Translations under genes and position numbers: made by a program
Origin: Flavicella marina
GTDB lineage: Bacteria; Bacteroidota; Bacteroidia; Flavobacteriales; Flavobacteriaceae
Length of the DNA: 64,000 nucleotides
NCBI RefSeq assembly: GCF_009193215.1
Contig: NZ_VYVA01000006.1
Coordinates: 1-64,000, forward strand
Direction of reading: 5' to 3'
Shown: positions 1 to 9,092 of the stretch, one piece after another
How positions within the stretch are numbered: position 1 is the stretch's first letter
Layout of the letters: each line of letters begins with the position of its first letter
Notes under the pieces: generated by a model
What the model was told of the DNA's origin: nothing
The model's input: only the letters and a program-made list of their open reading frames with translations
Database searches by the model: none

Positions 1-33
1 TACTGCCAATGGTGGGAGAGTATGTCACCGCCT
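1..33 (+). rRNA. rrf: 5S ribosomal RNA, 3' end (partial)
   Basis: The first bases match the 3' end of a bacterial 5S rRNA: the GGTGGGAGAGTA-like helix is followed by the closing CACCGCC. A T-run and then a rho-independent terminator follow directly. Only about 30 bases are inside the window, so the call rests on this terminal segment and its position before a terminator. An rRNA operon would lie to the left. Confidence 0.8.
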
Positions 34-40
34 TTTTTTT

Positions 41-80
41 AAAGCCTCAATCAGATTTATGATTGAGGCTTTTTTTTTTT
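41..80 (+). terminator. Terminator of the rRNA operon
   Basis: A 12-bp perfect stem (AAGCCTCAATCA at 42-53 with TGATTGAGGCTT at 60-71) and a 6-nt loop are followed by an uninterrupted T-run to about position 80. It sits just behind the 5S end. Confidence 0.9.
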
Positions 81-238
81 GCTTTTTTTAGGTCGATTTA
101 TGACTTGTTCAATTTGTTGAGTAAAGTGTTTGCTTCAGTTTGTTTATATCCAATTATCTTACTATTGTTTTGTTTATATTTACTATAAAATAAGTGGGGT
201 TTCTTTCCTGCTAGTATTGAACATTCAAATTTTGTTGC

Positions 239-1204
239 ATGACTGTATTAGATAAAATAAATAGTTTAAAAGTTCAAATGTCGAAGTCTGTTATCGGACA
301 AGAATTGTTAATAGATAGATTGTTATTGGTATTGCTGGCAGATGGAAATATTTTGTTGGAAAGTTTGCCAGGTTTAGCTAAAACAAGAACGATAAAAAGT
401 TTGGCAAACGAATTGAATTGTGGGTTGAGCAGAATTCAATTTACTCCTGATTTGTTGCCTTCTGATATTACGGGTACTGAAATATACCAACCTGAATCTC
501 AAGAGAAATTTATTTTTCAGAAAGGTCCGATATTCAATAGTTTAATTCTGGCTGATGAGATTAATCGAGCACCTGCCAAAGTTCAATCTGCTTTGTTAGA
601 AGCAATGGAGGAGCGTCAAGTGTCTGTTGCCGGTACAACTTATAAAATGGAACCTTTATTTATGGTTATGGCTACACAGAATCCTGTTGAGCAAGAAGGA
701 ACTTATCCCTTACCAGAAGCTCAGATGGATCGTTTTTTAATGCATGTAACGATAGAATACCCAGATGATAATTCTGAATTAGAAATTATGCGTTTGAACA
801 GAAGTGAGCAATCTGCTGCAAAAAATGATATAGTGACAAAACTTGAAACTTCTGTGGTATTTGAAGCGCGTGAAGAAATTTCGAATATTTCTATTTCTGA
901 GGGGATGGAACGTTATATAGTAGATATTATTTCTGCTACACGTTACCCTTCTAAATATAGTGAAGAATTGGCGAAATATATTGATTATGGAGCAAGTCCT
1001 AGGGGGACTATTTCTATAGATCGTGCTGCTAGAACCCATGCATGGATGTCTGGAAACTCTTATGTTTCTCCAGACAATATTAGAGCTGTTGTTCATGACT
1101 GTTTGCGCCATAGAGTTAGTTTAAGTTATGAGGCAAATTCGCAAGGTGTGTCTGTTGATGATGTTATAAATGAAGTGCTGAATCAAGTTGCTGTAGTTGC
1201 ATAA
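239..1204 (+). CDS. MoxR-type AAA+ ATPase heading the Bat operon
   Basis: A 321-residue AAA+ ATPase of the MoxR family. These cytoplasmic proteins are thought to act as chaperones for von Willebrand factor A (VWA) proteins encoded beside them. The P-loop region reads PGLAKT (around residue 44), Walker B is ADEINRAP, and sensor/arginine-finger segments (ATQNP, PEAQMDRF, GASPRG) follow in the usual order. The length is normal. The start is the first ATG of the frame. It is the first gene of a run of overlapping or nearly abutting genes (DUF58, DUF4381-like, BatA, BatB-BatC, BatD), the classic Bacteroides aerotolerance layout. The 160-bp upstream region contains only imperfect promoter boxes, so I do not place a promoter. 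Confidence 0.95.
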   Translation: MTVLDKINSLKVQMSKSVIGQELLIDRLLLVLLADGNILLESLPGLAKTRTIKSLANELNCGLSRIQFTPDLLPSDITGTEIYQPESQEKFIFQKGPIFNSLILADEINRAPAKVQSALLEAMEERQVSVAGTTYKMEPLFMVMATQNPVEQEGTYPLPEAQMDRFLMHVTIEYPDDNSELEIMRLNRSEQSAAKNDIVTKLETSVVFEAREEISNISISEGMERYIVDIISATRYPSKYSEELAKYIDYGASPRGTISIDRAARTHAWMSGNSYVSPDNIRAVVHDCLRHRVSLSYEANSQGVSVDDVINEVLNQVAVVA

Positions 1205-1207
1205 TCT

Positions 1208-2140
1208 ATGAAAGAATCGTCTGAATTTCCAGAAAATGTTTTTGTTTCACTTGAGAGTTTACTTAAGATGGAACGCGTGGCTCGTGGTTTTAGTTTTTTA
1301 GCAAATAAACAACGTGTGAAAAGTATTTTGGGAGGTAAGAACGCTTCAAAGTTGAGAGGACGTGGTTTGGACTTTGAAGAAGTTAGGAATTATGTACCGG
1401 GAGATGATGTTAGAAATATAGATTGGAAGGTAACTGCTAGAACTCAAAAAACGCACTTGAGAGTGTTTACCGAAGAAAAAGAAAAACCTGCACTCATTAT
1501 TGTCGATCAAACCAAATCAATGTTTTTTGGTAGTAAAGTGAAAACAAAATCCGTTGTTGCCGCTGAGCTGGCTGCTATGGCTGCTTTTAAAGTTGCTAAG
1601 GAGGGAGATAGAGTCGGTGGTATCGTATTCGGAGATAATGGTGTTGATGCAGTTTTACCTAAAAGGAACAAAAAAAATATATTGTTTTTTTTCGAAAAAT
1701 TGGTGAAAAGGAACCGAGAGTTAAGAGATTCATCATCGAGTAATTTTGAAGTTGGGTTGAATGAAGTATTTCAAAAAATCAGGAACATTATTACACATGA
1801 CTTCTTAATATTTATCATTGGTGATTTTCATAGGTATTCAGAAAGTGTTGTTAAAGAAATTACCTATATGGCTGCTCACAATGATGTGATTCTCGCGAAG
1901 GTAGTCGATCCTTTAGAAAGGAATATTATTCCTGTAAAATATGTTGGTGGTAATGGAAAGGAACAGCTGTCTATAAATGGAGAAGATCAAAGATTGGTGA
2001 AAGATTTTCAAAAAGGTTTTGATAAGGACTATAGGGCTTTCGAAAAAGAAATGTCGCGACATAAAATACCTTTGTTTCAAATAAATACGGTTGATGATGT
2101 TAGTGATCAAATTCAAACTATTTTCAATGGAACAGCATAA
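1208..2140 (+). CDS. DUF58 domain protein (VWA-like), Bat operon
   Basis: A 310-residue DUF58 protein. The diagnostic segment is present around residues 48-75 (GRGLDFEEVRNYVPGDD, then RNIDW), followed by a VWA-like fold with an altered MIDAS region (IIVDQTKSM). There is no signal peptide, so it is probably cytoplasmic or peripheral. DUF58 proteins are nearly always partnered with a MoxR ATPase, and here the gene begins 3 nt behind the MoxR stop. Its own stop overlaps the start of the next gene by 14 nt, which suggests translational coupling. The exact biochemical role of the family is not established. Confidence 0.95.
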   Translation: MKESSEFPENVFVSLESLLKMERVARGFSFLANKQRVKSILGGKNASKLRGRGLDFEEVRNYVPGDDVRNIDWKVTARTQKTHLRVFTEEKEKPALIIVDQTKSMFFGSKVKTKSVVAAELAAMAAFKVAKEGDRVGGIVFGDNGVDAVLPKRNKKNILFFFEKLVKRNRELRDSSSSNFEVGLNEVFQKIRNIITHDFLIFIIGDFHRYSESVVKEITYMAAHNDVILAKVVDPLERNIIPVKYVGGNGKEQLSINGEDQRLVKDFQKGFDKDYRAFEKEMSRHKIPLFQINTVDDVSDQIQTIFNGTA

Positions 2141-2639
2141 ATTGATAATAACATTTTTTCAATTGGCAACGTCGCAAAAAATAGATGCTGATTTAGGACC
2201 ACTAATCGAACCTGAACCAGTGACGTTTTCATTTGATACTTTTGGATGGAAAGTCTTTTTTTGTAGTGTTCTTATATCAATTGTGCTTTTGACAACATTC
2301 AACTTAGTGCGATATGTTAAAAATAAATATCGACGTATAGCGGTGAAAAAACTCAGAAGTATAATCGGTGAACAAAATGCATCGAATTCTCAAAAACTTG
2401 TAATAGTAAATACATTGCTTAAGAGAGTTGCAATTCAAGTATATGGTCGTAAAGAAGTCGCTAGATTATTTGGAGAAGATTGGATGGCATTCTTAGAATC
2501 AAAATGTTCTAAAACTTCGTTTATACAACATCATACGATTTTTAAAAATGCAACTTTTGAATTAAATGAGATATCAGATTTCGATTTAGAAACTGTTTTG
2601 CTAACAACAAAAAAATGGATAAAATACCATGCCAGATAA
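2127..2639 (+). CDS. DUF4381-like single-pass membrane protein, Bat operon
   Basis: A 170-residue protein with one transmembrane segment near residues 40-57 (FFCSVLISIVLLTTF) and a cytoplasmic helical tail, the arrangement of DUF4381-type proteins found between DUF58 and BatA genes. I start it at the ATG at 2127. The frame is open further upstream to 2091, but that longer version would sit deep inside the DUF58 gene and adds nothing family-like. The stop overlaps the BatA start by 11 nt. Function unknown. Its fixed position between DUF58 and the VWA proteins suggests a membrane anchor or scaffold for the MoxR-VWA machinery (inference). Confidence 0.8.
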   Translation: MEQHKLIITFFQLATSQKIDADLGPLIEPEPVTFSFDTFGWKVFFCSVLISIVLLTTFNLVRYVKNKYRRIAVKKLRSIIGEQNASNSQKLVIVNTLLKRVAIQVYGRKEVARLFGEDWMAFLESKCSKTSFIQHHTIFKNATFELNEISDFDLETVLLTTKKWIKYHAR

Positions 2640-3633
2640 TTTTGAAATTATACATAAATGGGTTTTGATATTGACGCCATTACCATTGCTGTTGTATTTT
2701 ATCGTACCGGCTTTAAAAATAAAGAGTGCCTCTTTGTTGATACCAAACATGGTGAAGTCTAGTGAATATACAAAACAGAAACCATCAAGAAATTCACTAA
2801 TACCTAAAAAGCACTTCTTTGAAATTATCATGCTTAGTTTCGTTTGGGTATTGTTGTTATTGAGTTTGTCTTCACCGCAACTTGTTGGTAAAGCAGAGTT
2901 AAAGCCAAAAAACTCTAGAAATTTTTTAATTGTAGCAGATTTGTCTTTTAGTATGGCACAGAAAGATTGGAAGATTGAAAATAAACCAGTTACACGATGG
3001 GAAGCTGTAACATCTGTAATGAATGAGTTTATAGAAAAAAGAGAAGGTGATCGAATGGGTTTGGTGCTTTTTGGTTCAAATGCCTATGTACAAGCACCTT
3101 TTACACCGGATTTAATTACGGTTAAAACGATGTTAGATGAAGCTGCAGTTGGTTTAGCGGGACAAACGACATCGATTGGTAAAGCAATTATGAAAGGAAT
3201 TGATTTGTTTGATAAAGACACCATTAAAACCAAAGTCATGCTTTTATTAACAGATGGCGTAGATGCTGGAATTGGAGTTCTTCCTTTGGATGCCGCTGAT
3301 ATTGCAAAAAGAGATTCAATACTGATTTATACTATCGGTATAGGTGATCCAAATAGTGGAAACTCAGATTTAGATGAAAAGACATTAGAAGAAATAGCAG
3401 AAATTACCGGAGGACAATATTTTAGGGCTATTAATACAGATCGATTGAATTCGATTTATGAGGAGTTAGACAAACTTGAGCCGATTGAATATGAAGAAGA
3501 GTCGTATCGACCAAGAACACTATTGTACCCGTACCCTCTTGGTTTGGCAATAGTATTATTTTTGTGCTATGCTTTGTTTGCTGAAATTATTTCGTTTTAT
3601 AAAAAACAATTAAAATCAGATGAAAATGATTGA
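2629..3633 (+). CDS. batA: BatA-like VWA membrane protein
   Basis: A 334-residue VWA protein of the Bat (Bacteroides aerotolerance) type. Hydrophobic segments near residues 13-27 and 63-82 precede the VWA domain, and a last membrane segment lies near 300-320. The metal-binding MIDAS motif DLSFSM (DxSxS) and the downstream TDGVDAG loop are intact, so metal-dependent ligand binding is plausible. It overlaps both neighbours (11 nt upstream, 14 nt downstream). In Bacteroides, Bat genes are linked to oxygen tolerance, and in other bacteria to envelope stress. The precise ligand is unknown. Confidence 0.93.
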   Translation: MPDNFEIIHKWVLILTPLPLLLYFIVPALKIKSASLLIPNMVKSSEYTKQKPSRNSLIPKKHFFEIIMLSFVWVLLLLSLSSPQLVGKAELKPKNSRNFLIVADLSFSMAQKDWKIENKPVTRWEAVTSVMNEFIEKREGDRMGLVLFGSNAYVQAPFTPDLITVKTMLDEAAVGLAGQTTSIGKAIMKGIDLFDKDTIKTKVMLLLTDGVDAGIGVLPLDAADIAKRDSILIYTIGIGDPNSGNSDLDEKTLEEIAEITGGQYFRAINTDRLNSIYEELDKLEPIEYEEESYRPRTLLYPYPLGLAIVLFLCYALFAEIISFYKKQLKSDEND

Positions 3634-5341
3634 TTCTTTAAATACGGAGTTGTTTGAGGACTTTCATTTTCTAAGACCTCATTTTCTATGGTTGTTGATT
3701 CCATTGGGAATCCTTCTTCTTTTGCTAATTGTTTCTAGAAAAGAAGAAGTGAAATGGAAAAAAGAAATACCTCTTCACCTTAGGCCTTTTATGATTCAAA
3801 AAGGAAATCAATCGAAGGTAGTACTTTGGAAATTAGTTTTATATCTGATAGTTGCCATAGGTATGATTGGGTTATCAGGACCAACATGGTCTAAAATTGA
3901 AATTCCTGGTAAAACTTTGGAGACTCCGATGGTTATCGTTCTGGACCTGTCTCAAAGTATGATGGCAGCAGACATTCAACCAAGTAGGTTGGAGAGAGCA
4001 AAGTTTAAAATAATGGATTTGTTGAAGGAAAATCCAGGTGCCCGTGTAGCCTTGGTTGGGTTTTCTGGGACGGCACATGTAATACTTCCATTGACCAACG
4101 ATTATTCATTGATTGACTCTCATATAAATCAACTAAGCCCGAGTGTAATGCCTTTTTATGGGAGCGATTTAAATGCTGGAATTGAAAAAGCGATTGAATT
4201 GACAAATGTTACAGAAGCACCCGCCACAATAGTTGTTTTTTCAGATGACTTTACAGATGAAAGTTTTGCATATTTTAACGAAATACTTCAAAAGACAAAT
4301 TCGAAATTCGAGATTTTTCCCGTGAATACATTGACTGGTTCTACGATACCTATTGGTAAGTCTAATCGATTAATGAAAGATAGTAAAGGTGAAAATGTTC
4401 ATTCTAAACTGAATGAAGATGTATTACAAAAAATGAACTCCTTAGCAGGTATTCGTGTAAACTACCTAACTTTAGATAATAGCGATGTGGCATTGGTTGC
4501 GAAAAAAATAAAAGATCATTTAAAATTTACAGATAAAGCTGAAGAAAAAGAAGACGATTGGGAAGACCAAGGATTGTTTTTTATCATTCCATTTACTCTG
4601 ATTATTTTGATATATTTTAGAAAAGGAATGGCTATTTATTTTCTATTAATCATATTTACGTCTTGTTCTAACGTAGATGATTACAAAGATCTATGGTTTA
4701 CGAAGGATTATCAAGGACAGTTGGCATTTGACAATTCAAACTTTGATGCAGCAGCAAAATTGTTTGAAAATCCGTTGCGAAAAGGTGTTGCTTATTATAA
4801 AGCTGGAAATTATGACGAAGCCATTCGAGCATTTTCGAAAGACTCATCAGCAGAAGGAATGTATAATTTAGGTTTGTCGTATTATAAAAATGGTGATTAT
4901 GCGGCGGCGGCTTTGGCTTTTGGTAAGACGATTGAAATAGATTCTACATTTAAACAAGCAAAGAAAAATTTACAAATATCACAGTATTTATCTGCAGGAA
5001 CGAGTGAAACTTCTCCTGAAGCAGAAGTAGATTCAGGCAATGAGGAAAGGGTTCAAAACGAACAAAACAAGAGTCCAGAAGATTTGAGTGGAGGAGGACA
5101 AGAGGCTACCGAAAAAGATATGCAGAAAAAACGTTTGGAAGAAACTACCAATACAGATATTAGAAAAGGCAAAGAGTTAGATGAGTTGCCTGACGATTTT
5201 GAATTAGGGAAACCGCAAGAAAGTCCAAAAATATTGATGCAAAAAGTAGATGATGATCCTTCTCTATTTTTAAAAAGAAAATTTAGACATCAAGTAAAGG
5301 TTCAAGGAATAACGCCAAATGGTAAAATGGATAGATGGTAA
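3620..5341 (+). CDS. batB: BatB-BatC fusion: VWA domain plus TPR domain
   Basis: A 573-residue protein joining what are often two genes. The N-terminal part has membrane segments near residues 23-38 and 71-86 and a VWA domain with MIDAS DLSQSMM; FSDDFTDES follows. A third membrane segment near 320-333 is followed by M337 and a second hydrophobic stretch ending in FTSC. Then come TPR units (about 365-450: a DAAAKLF, YDEAIRAF and YAAAALAF ladder) and a charged, Gln/Glu-rich tail. The stretch from M337 to FTSC looks like a complete lipoprotein signal peptide inside the protein, as if a separate lipoprotein batC had fused in frame to batB. The reading frame is uninterrupted. Overlaps: 14 nt with batA, 7 nt with batD. 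Confidence 0.9.
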   Translation: MKMIDSLNTELFEDFHFLRPHFLWLLIPLGILLLLLIVSRKEEVKWKKEIPLHLRPFMIQKGNQSKVVLWKLVLYLIVAIGMIGLSGPTWSKIEIPGKTLETPMVIVLDLSQSMMAADIQPSRLERAKFKIMDLLKENPGARVALVGFSGTAHVILPLTNDYSLIDSHINQLSPSVMPFYGSDLNAGIEKAIELTNVTEAPATIVVFSDDFTDESFAYFNEILQKTNSKFEIFPVNTLTGSTIPIGKSNRLMKDSKGENVHSKLNEDVLQKMNSLAGIRVNYLTLDNSDVALVAKKIKDHLKFTDKAEEKEDDWEDQGLFFIIPFTLIILIYFRKGMAIYFLLIIFTSCSNVDDYKDLWFTKDYQGQLAFDNSNFDAAAKLFENPLRKGVAYYKAGNYDEAIRAFSKDSSAEGMYNLGLSYYKNGDYAAAALAFGKTIEIDSTFKQAKKNLQISQYLSAGTSETSPEAEVDSGNEERVQNEQNKSPEDLSGGGQEATEKDMQKKRLEETTNTDIRKGKELDELPDDFELGKPQESPKILMQKVDDDPSLFLKRKFRHQVKVQGITPNGKMDRW

Positions 5342-6645
5342 TAAAAAAGAAATATTTGATATATCTGTTTTTATGTTGCTCAATTTTGGTGCATGCACAA
5401 AGACATCTTAGAACAGAAGTTAGCTTCAATAAACGCGCTGTTTATGTAGGTGAGCCGATGGAAGTCAGTGTTTCGGTGTATTCTTCTACATGGTTTACCG
5501 AAGGTGTAGATCCAGGAAATATAAAAATAAACGGTGCATATACAGTGTATTTTAGATCGCTAAGTACCTCTAAAAAATTCGAAAATAAGTTGTATTCTGG
5601 TGTTACACTTTTTTTTAATGTGTTTCCATACAACGAAGAAAATGTTGAGTTTCCATCTCTAGAGTTTGTTGTTGAAACTCCCGATGAAGGCAATTATGTT
5701 GGAGTTAGAAGAAAGGTGAAAACTAGAGCTAGAGAAATTATTGTAAAACCGATACCTCCTGGTGTCGATAAAGAAGCTTGGCTCGTTTCTTCATCTGTTC
5801 GAGTTTATGATTCGTGGAGTGGTGGTGTAAGTAAAGTTAAAGTAGGTGATGTTCTTGAAAGGAATATTACCATGAAAGTAGGTGGTACTATTTCAGAATT
5901 TATCCCCAAAATTACATTCGATACGGTTCAAAATGTTAGTTTGTACCCTAAAAGGTCTTATTTAAAAAACAACAAATCAAAGACTTCAATTAGTGCACAA
6001 AGAACAGATGGAACTAGATACCTGTTTGAAAAAGAAGGAACTTATACAATTCCCGAAATAATTGTGTATTGGTGGAATCCAAGGTACAGTAGACTGTACA
6101 AACGAATTTTAAAGGAAAAAACGATTGAGGTTGCTTCGAACCCTGATTTAGGGATGTTAGAAAGTGTTCGTGAAAAGTTAGAGGCCACTGTTGAAAATGA
6201 AACTCAAGAAAATGAAGAGTTTTCTATTATGGGATTTTCTTTAAAAGAGTTTATGGTAATTGTTTTCAGTGCTCTTTTTACAATGTTTTTCGTTTTTAAA
6301 ATTACTAGGAAGGTTTACAGATACGCAAAAAAGAAAAGGGTAATATACCGAATGTCTGAAGCATATTATTTTGAAAGCTTTCTAAAAGAATCTGAAAATA
6401 CAAAACAACAAACTAAACTTTATAAATGGTTAGATCAATTACACTTACCTGAAGCTAGTATTAATTATTTTATTAAGATGTATGGTACATTAAAAATAAA
6501 AGAAGTTTACAATGTTGAATTGAAAAATGGAAATAATTTTATTCAAACAATTGCGTGTAAGAAAGAATGGAAGAAATCAAGAAAGAATTTTATCACTTCA
6601 AATAAACCTATTACTAATACCGACTCTAATTGGGTAAATCCTTAG
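5335..6645 (+). CDS. batD: BatD-like protein (oxygen-tolerance family)
   Basis: A 436-residue exported protein with a signal peptide (residues 1-21, ending VHAQ) and a beta-rich periplasmic region resembling the BatD family (EVSFNKRAVYVGEP near residue 28, a second beta domain near 165-280). One transmembrane segment lies near 306-323, followed by a cytoplasmic helical tail of about 110 residues. BatD commonly closes the Bat operon. Here the gene overlaps the BatB-BatC stop by 7 nt, and the octahaem cytochrome follows 27 nt later. No BatE-like gene is present. Function inferred from family and context only. Confidence 0.85.
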   Translation: MVIKKKYLIYLFLCCSILVHAQRHLRTEVSFNKRAVYVGEPMEVSVSVYSSTWFTEGVDPGNIKINGAYTVYFRSLSTSKKFENKLYSGVTLFFNVFPYNEENVEFPSLEFVVETPDEGNYVGVRRKVKTRAREIIVKPIPPGVDKEAWLVSSSVRVYDSWSGGVSKVKVGDVLERNITMKVGGTISEFIPKITFDTVQNVSLYPKRSYLKNNKSKTSISAQRTDGTRYLFEKEGTYTIPEIIVYWWNPRYSRLYKRILKEKTIEVASNPDLGMLESVREKLEATVENETQENEEFSIMGFSLKEFMVIVFSALFTMFFVFKITRKVYRYAKKKRVIYRMSEAYYFESFLKESENTKQQTKLYKWLDQLHLPEASINYFIKMYGTLKIKEVYNVELKNGNNFIQTIACKKEWKKSRKNFITSNKPITNTDSNWVNP

Positions 6646-6672
6646 ATTTGTAACTATACTCATCAATTGCTC

Positions 6673-8886
6673 ATGAATAGTTTTTTTCGAAAAAATGTTA
6701 AAATATTACTGCTCTTAACAGTTGCGACCTTTGTTAGCTGTAAAAAAGAAAATAAAGATTCTTATGCGAAGGTTTCATATGATTACACTACATCTAAATT
6801 TGTTGGTGCTGAAACCTGTAAAGAATGTCATGACACAGAAGTGAAAAGTTGGGAGGGCTCTCATCATGATTTGGCAATGAAAATTGCAGACTCAACGACA
6901 GTGTTAGGAAATTTCAACAATAGTGTCTTTATTCATAAGGATGTGAAAACTTCTTTTTATAAAAAGGGAGATGAATTTTTTGTAACCACCGCGAATAAAA
7001 ATGGAGATCCAGAGGAGTACAAAATAGTCTATACCTTTGGTGTAACTCCATTACAGCAATACATTGTTGCTTTTCCAAATGGTGCATTTCAGTGTTTATT
7101 AACGGCTTGGGATAGTGTCGAAAACAAATGGTTTCATCTGCAAAAAGATGTGAATTTGGCACATGATGAATGGCTGAATTGGACAGGTGGAGCATCTAAT
7201 TGGAATACAATGTGTGCCGATTGTCATTCGACAAACCTTAAAAAAAATCTAACATCTCAGACAGGTCAGTATAACACAACTTTTAGTGAAATAAATGTGA
7301 GTTGTGAAGCTTGTCATGGGCCGGCATCAGGACACGTAGCATATTATAAAAACCCGATAACAGATGTAAGTCCACCTAAACTATATATGGACAGTCATAC
7401 AGGATCGAAAGAATTGGTAGATAAATGTGCACGATGTCATTCTAGACGTACCCAAATTACAGATTATTTTGATTATCAAGGGGAGTTTATGGATCATTAT
7501 ATACCGAGAATTCTAGAAGCACCAACATACGAGTTAGATGGGCAGATAAAAGATGAAGATTATGTATATGCATCTTTTGTGCAAAGTAAAATGTATCATA
7601 ATGGTGTTTCCTGTAAAGACTGTCATAACGTGCATTCTCTCAAATTGAAAAAATCTGGAAATGCACTTTGTTTAGACTGTCATAGGTCGCATTATGACTC
7701 TGAAGAACATCATTTTCATGAAAGAGGAACAGAGCAATCCTTATGTATAAATTGTCATATGGATGGCAAAATATATATGGGGAATGATTACAGGCGTGAC
7801 CATAGTTTTAGAATTCCAAGACCTGATCAATCACAAATTTATGGAACACCAAATGCTTGTGTTTCTTGTCATAAAGATAAAAGTAATGATTGGGCAGCGA
7901 AGGCAATTGTAAAAAATTATGGAACAGAAAGAGAAGATCATTTTTCCGATTATTTATTGAAAGGTTCGAACGGTGATAAAACCATGTTACTAACGTTGAT
8001 GAATACTTTGAGTTATCCAAATATTGCAAGAGCCACGTCAATGTTTCATTTGATAAATCAAGGAGCTACGAAGAAAGAGGTTGGTTTGATTGCAAGGCAT
8101 TTGAAAGATGCTTCACCTTTAGTAAGACGTGAAGCTATAATGTCTATTCAGAAGATTAGAGATGCATCTTATGTCGAGCAAATAATACCTTTATTAGATG
8201 ATTCAGTAAGATCCGTAAGAATGGCTGCTGTTACCTATATCATTTCCTTAAAGATTAATTTGAACTCAAATTCAAGCTTTAAAAAGGCTGAAAAAGAGTA
8301 TTTAAAATTTTTAGACCTTAATTCTGATTTTGCAAGTGGACAATTACAAATAGCTGAATATTTACAAACGAAAGGAGAAATAGAATTGGCTATAAAGGCT
8401 TATGAAAAAGCGATACAAATAGATTCATACTACAATACGGCAAGAATGAATTTAGCATTATTGTATTATCAAAAAAATGAAGTTTCTAAAAGTATCGAGT
8501 TGTATGAAAAGGTAATTGAATTGGAGCCTGATTTTGGCTATTCATATTATATGTTGGGATTGCTTTATAATGAAATACAAAATCCAAAATTAGCATTGAA
8601 ATATATGGCTACAGCTATAATTAAAGATCCTTTTAATGTAAATGCACACTATAATTATGCATTAATGTTACAAGCTAATAAAAAAGAGCAGCAAGCAATT
8701 TCTGTATTAATTAATGCAGTAGTGACGTTCCCTACTAATGAAAAGTTGTTGTATGCGAAATTGATAGCTGAATTAAATGCTAATGACACCAAAAATGCCT
8801 TTGTAACTTGTTCTAAATTACTCGAGATTTCTTCTCAAAATGAAACCTATCGACAAATATTGGAACAGTTGAAGTTTACTGAGTAA
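6673..8886 (+). CDS. Octahaem c-type cytochrome lipoprotein with HEAT and TPR repeats
   Basis: A 737-residue predicted lipoprotein. The signal peptide ends in the lipobox FVSC (C23) and is followed by Lys-Lys-Glu. Eight CxxCH haem-binding motifs occur in order: CKECH (C49), CADCH, CEACH, CARCH, CKDCH, CLDCH, CINCH and CVSCH. The haem part covers about residues 45-405 and resembles cytochrome c554-type multihaem proteins. A short HEAT-like stretch (about 470-530) and four or five TPR units (about 550-730) follow. A TTG two codons upstream (6667) opens the frame, but the ATG at 6673 gives a standard lipoprotein signal. It lies 27 nt behind BatD on the same strand, so it is probably in the Bat operon. 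The electron donor or substrate cannot be told. Confidence 0.88.
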   Translation: MNSFFRKNVKILLLLTVATFVSCKKENKDSYAKVSYDYTTSKFVGAETCKECHDTEVKSWEGSHHDLAMKIADSTTVLGNFNNSVFIHKDVKTSFYKKGDEFFVTTANKNGDPEEYKIVYTFGVTPLQQYIVAFPNGAFQCLLTAWDSVENKWFHLQKDVNLAHDEWLNWTGGASNWNTMCADCHSTNLKKNLTSQTGQYNTTFSEINVSCEACHGPASGHVAYYKNPITDVSPPKLYMDSHTGSKELVDKCARCHSRRTQITDYFDYQGEFMDHYIPRILEAPTYELDGQIKDEDYVYASFVQSKMYHNGVSCKDCHNVHSLKLKKSGNALCLDCHRSHYDSEEHHFHERGTEQSLCINCHMDGKIYMGNDYRRDHSFRIPRPDQSQIYGTPNACVSCHKDKSNDWAAKAIVKNYGTEREDHFSDYLLKGSNGDKTMLLTLMNTLSYPNIARATSMFHLINQGATKKEVGLIARHLKDASPLVRREAIMSIQKIRDASYVEQIIPLLDDSVRSVRMAAVTYIISLKINLNSNSSFKKAEKEYLKFLDLNSDFASGQLQIAEYLQTKGEIELAIKAYEKAIQIDSYYNTARMNLALLYYQKNEVSKSIELYEKVIELEPDFGYSYYMLGLLYNEIQNPKLALKYMATAIIKDPFNVNAHYNYALMLQANKKEQQAISVLINAVVTFPTNEKLLYAKLIAELNANDTKNAFVTCSKLLEISSQNETYRQILEQLKFTE

Positions 8887-9056
8887 TCGATAGTATATAG
8901 TTACATACTAGTAGCAAGAAAACATAGTAGTTTTATTAACAACATTATTGCTATATTAGAGGTAACACTTTAATATTCAGAAAAAACACGAAATTACAAG
9001 TTGTTTTTTGAGTCAAGTAAGAGCTGTCAATTCAATTACCTTATTAAAAATTTAAA

Positions 9057-9092
9057 TATTAATTAAATATGTTATTATGAAAATGAAAAAAA
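9057..9092 (+). repeat. 36-nt direct repeat spanning sulfatase start, copy 1
   Basis: Identical to 10780-10815. It covers 20 nt of leader and the first 16 nt of the coding sequence of each sulfatase gene. The match most simply reflects tandem gene duplication with retained translation-initiation sequence. Confidence 0.8.

Noticed and set aside
779-1111. Antisense open frame in the moxR gene, and similar antisense frames throughout
   Set aside because: They lie inside well-supported genes, have shadow-like composition and no start context or homology that I recognise.
4677-4871. Alternative-frame ORF inside the BatB-BatC fusion as a sign of frameshift
   Set aside because: The main frame runs uninterrupted with coherent VWA and TPR domains; no frameshift is needed.
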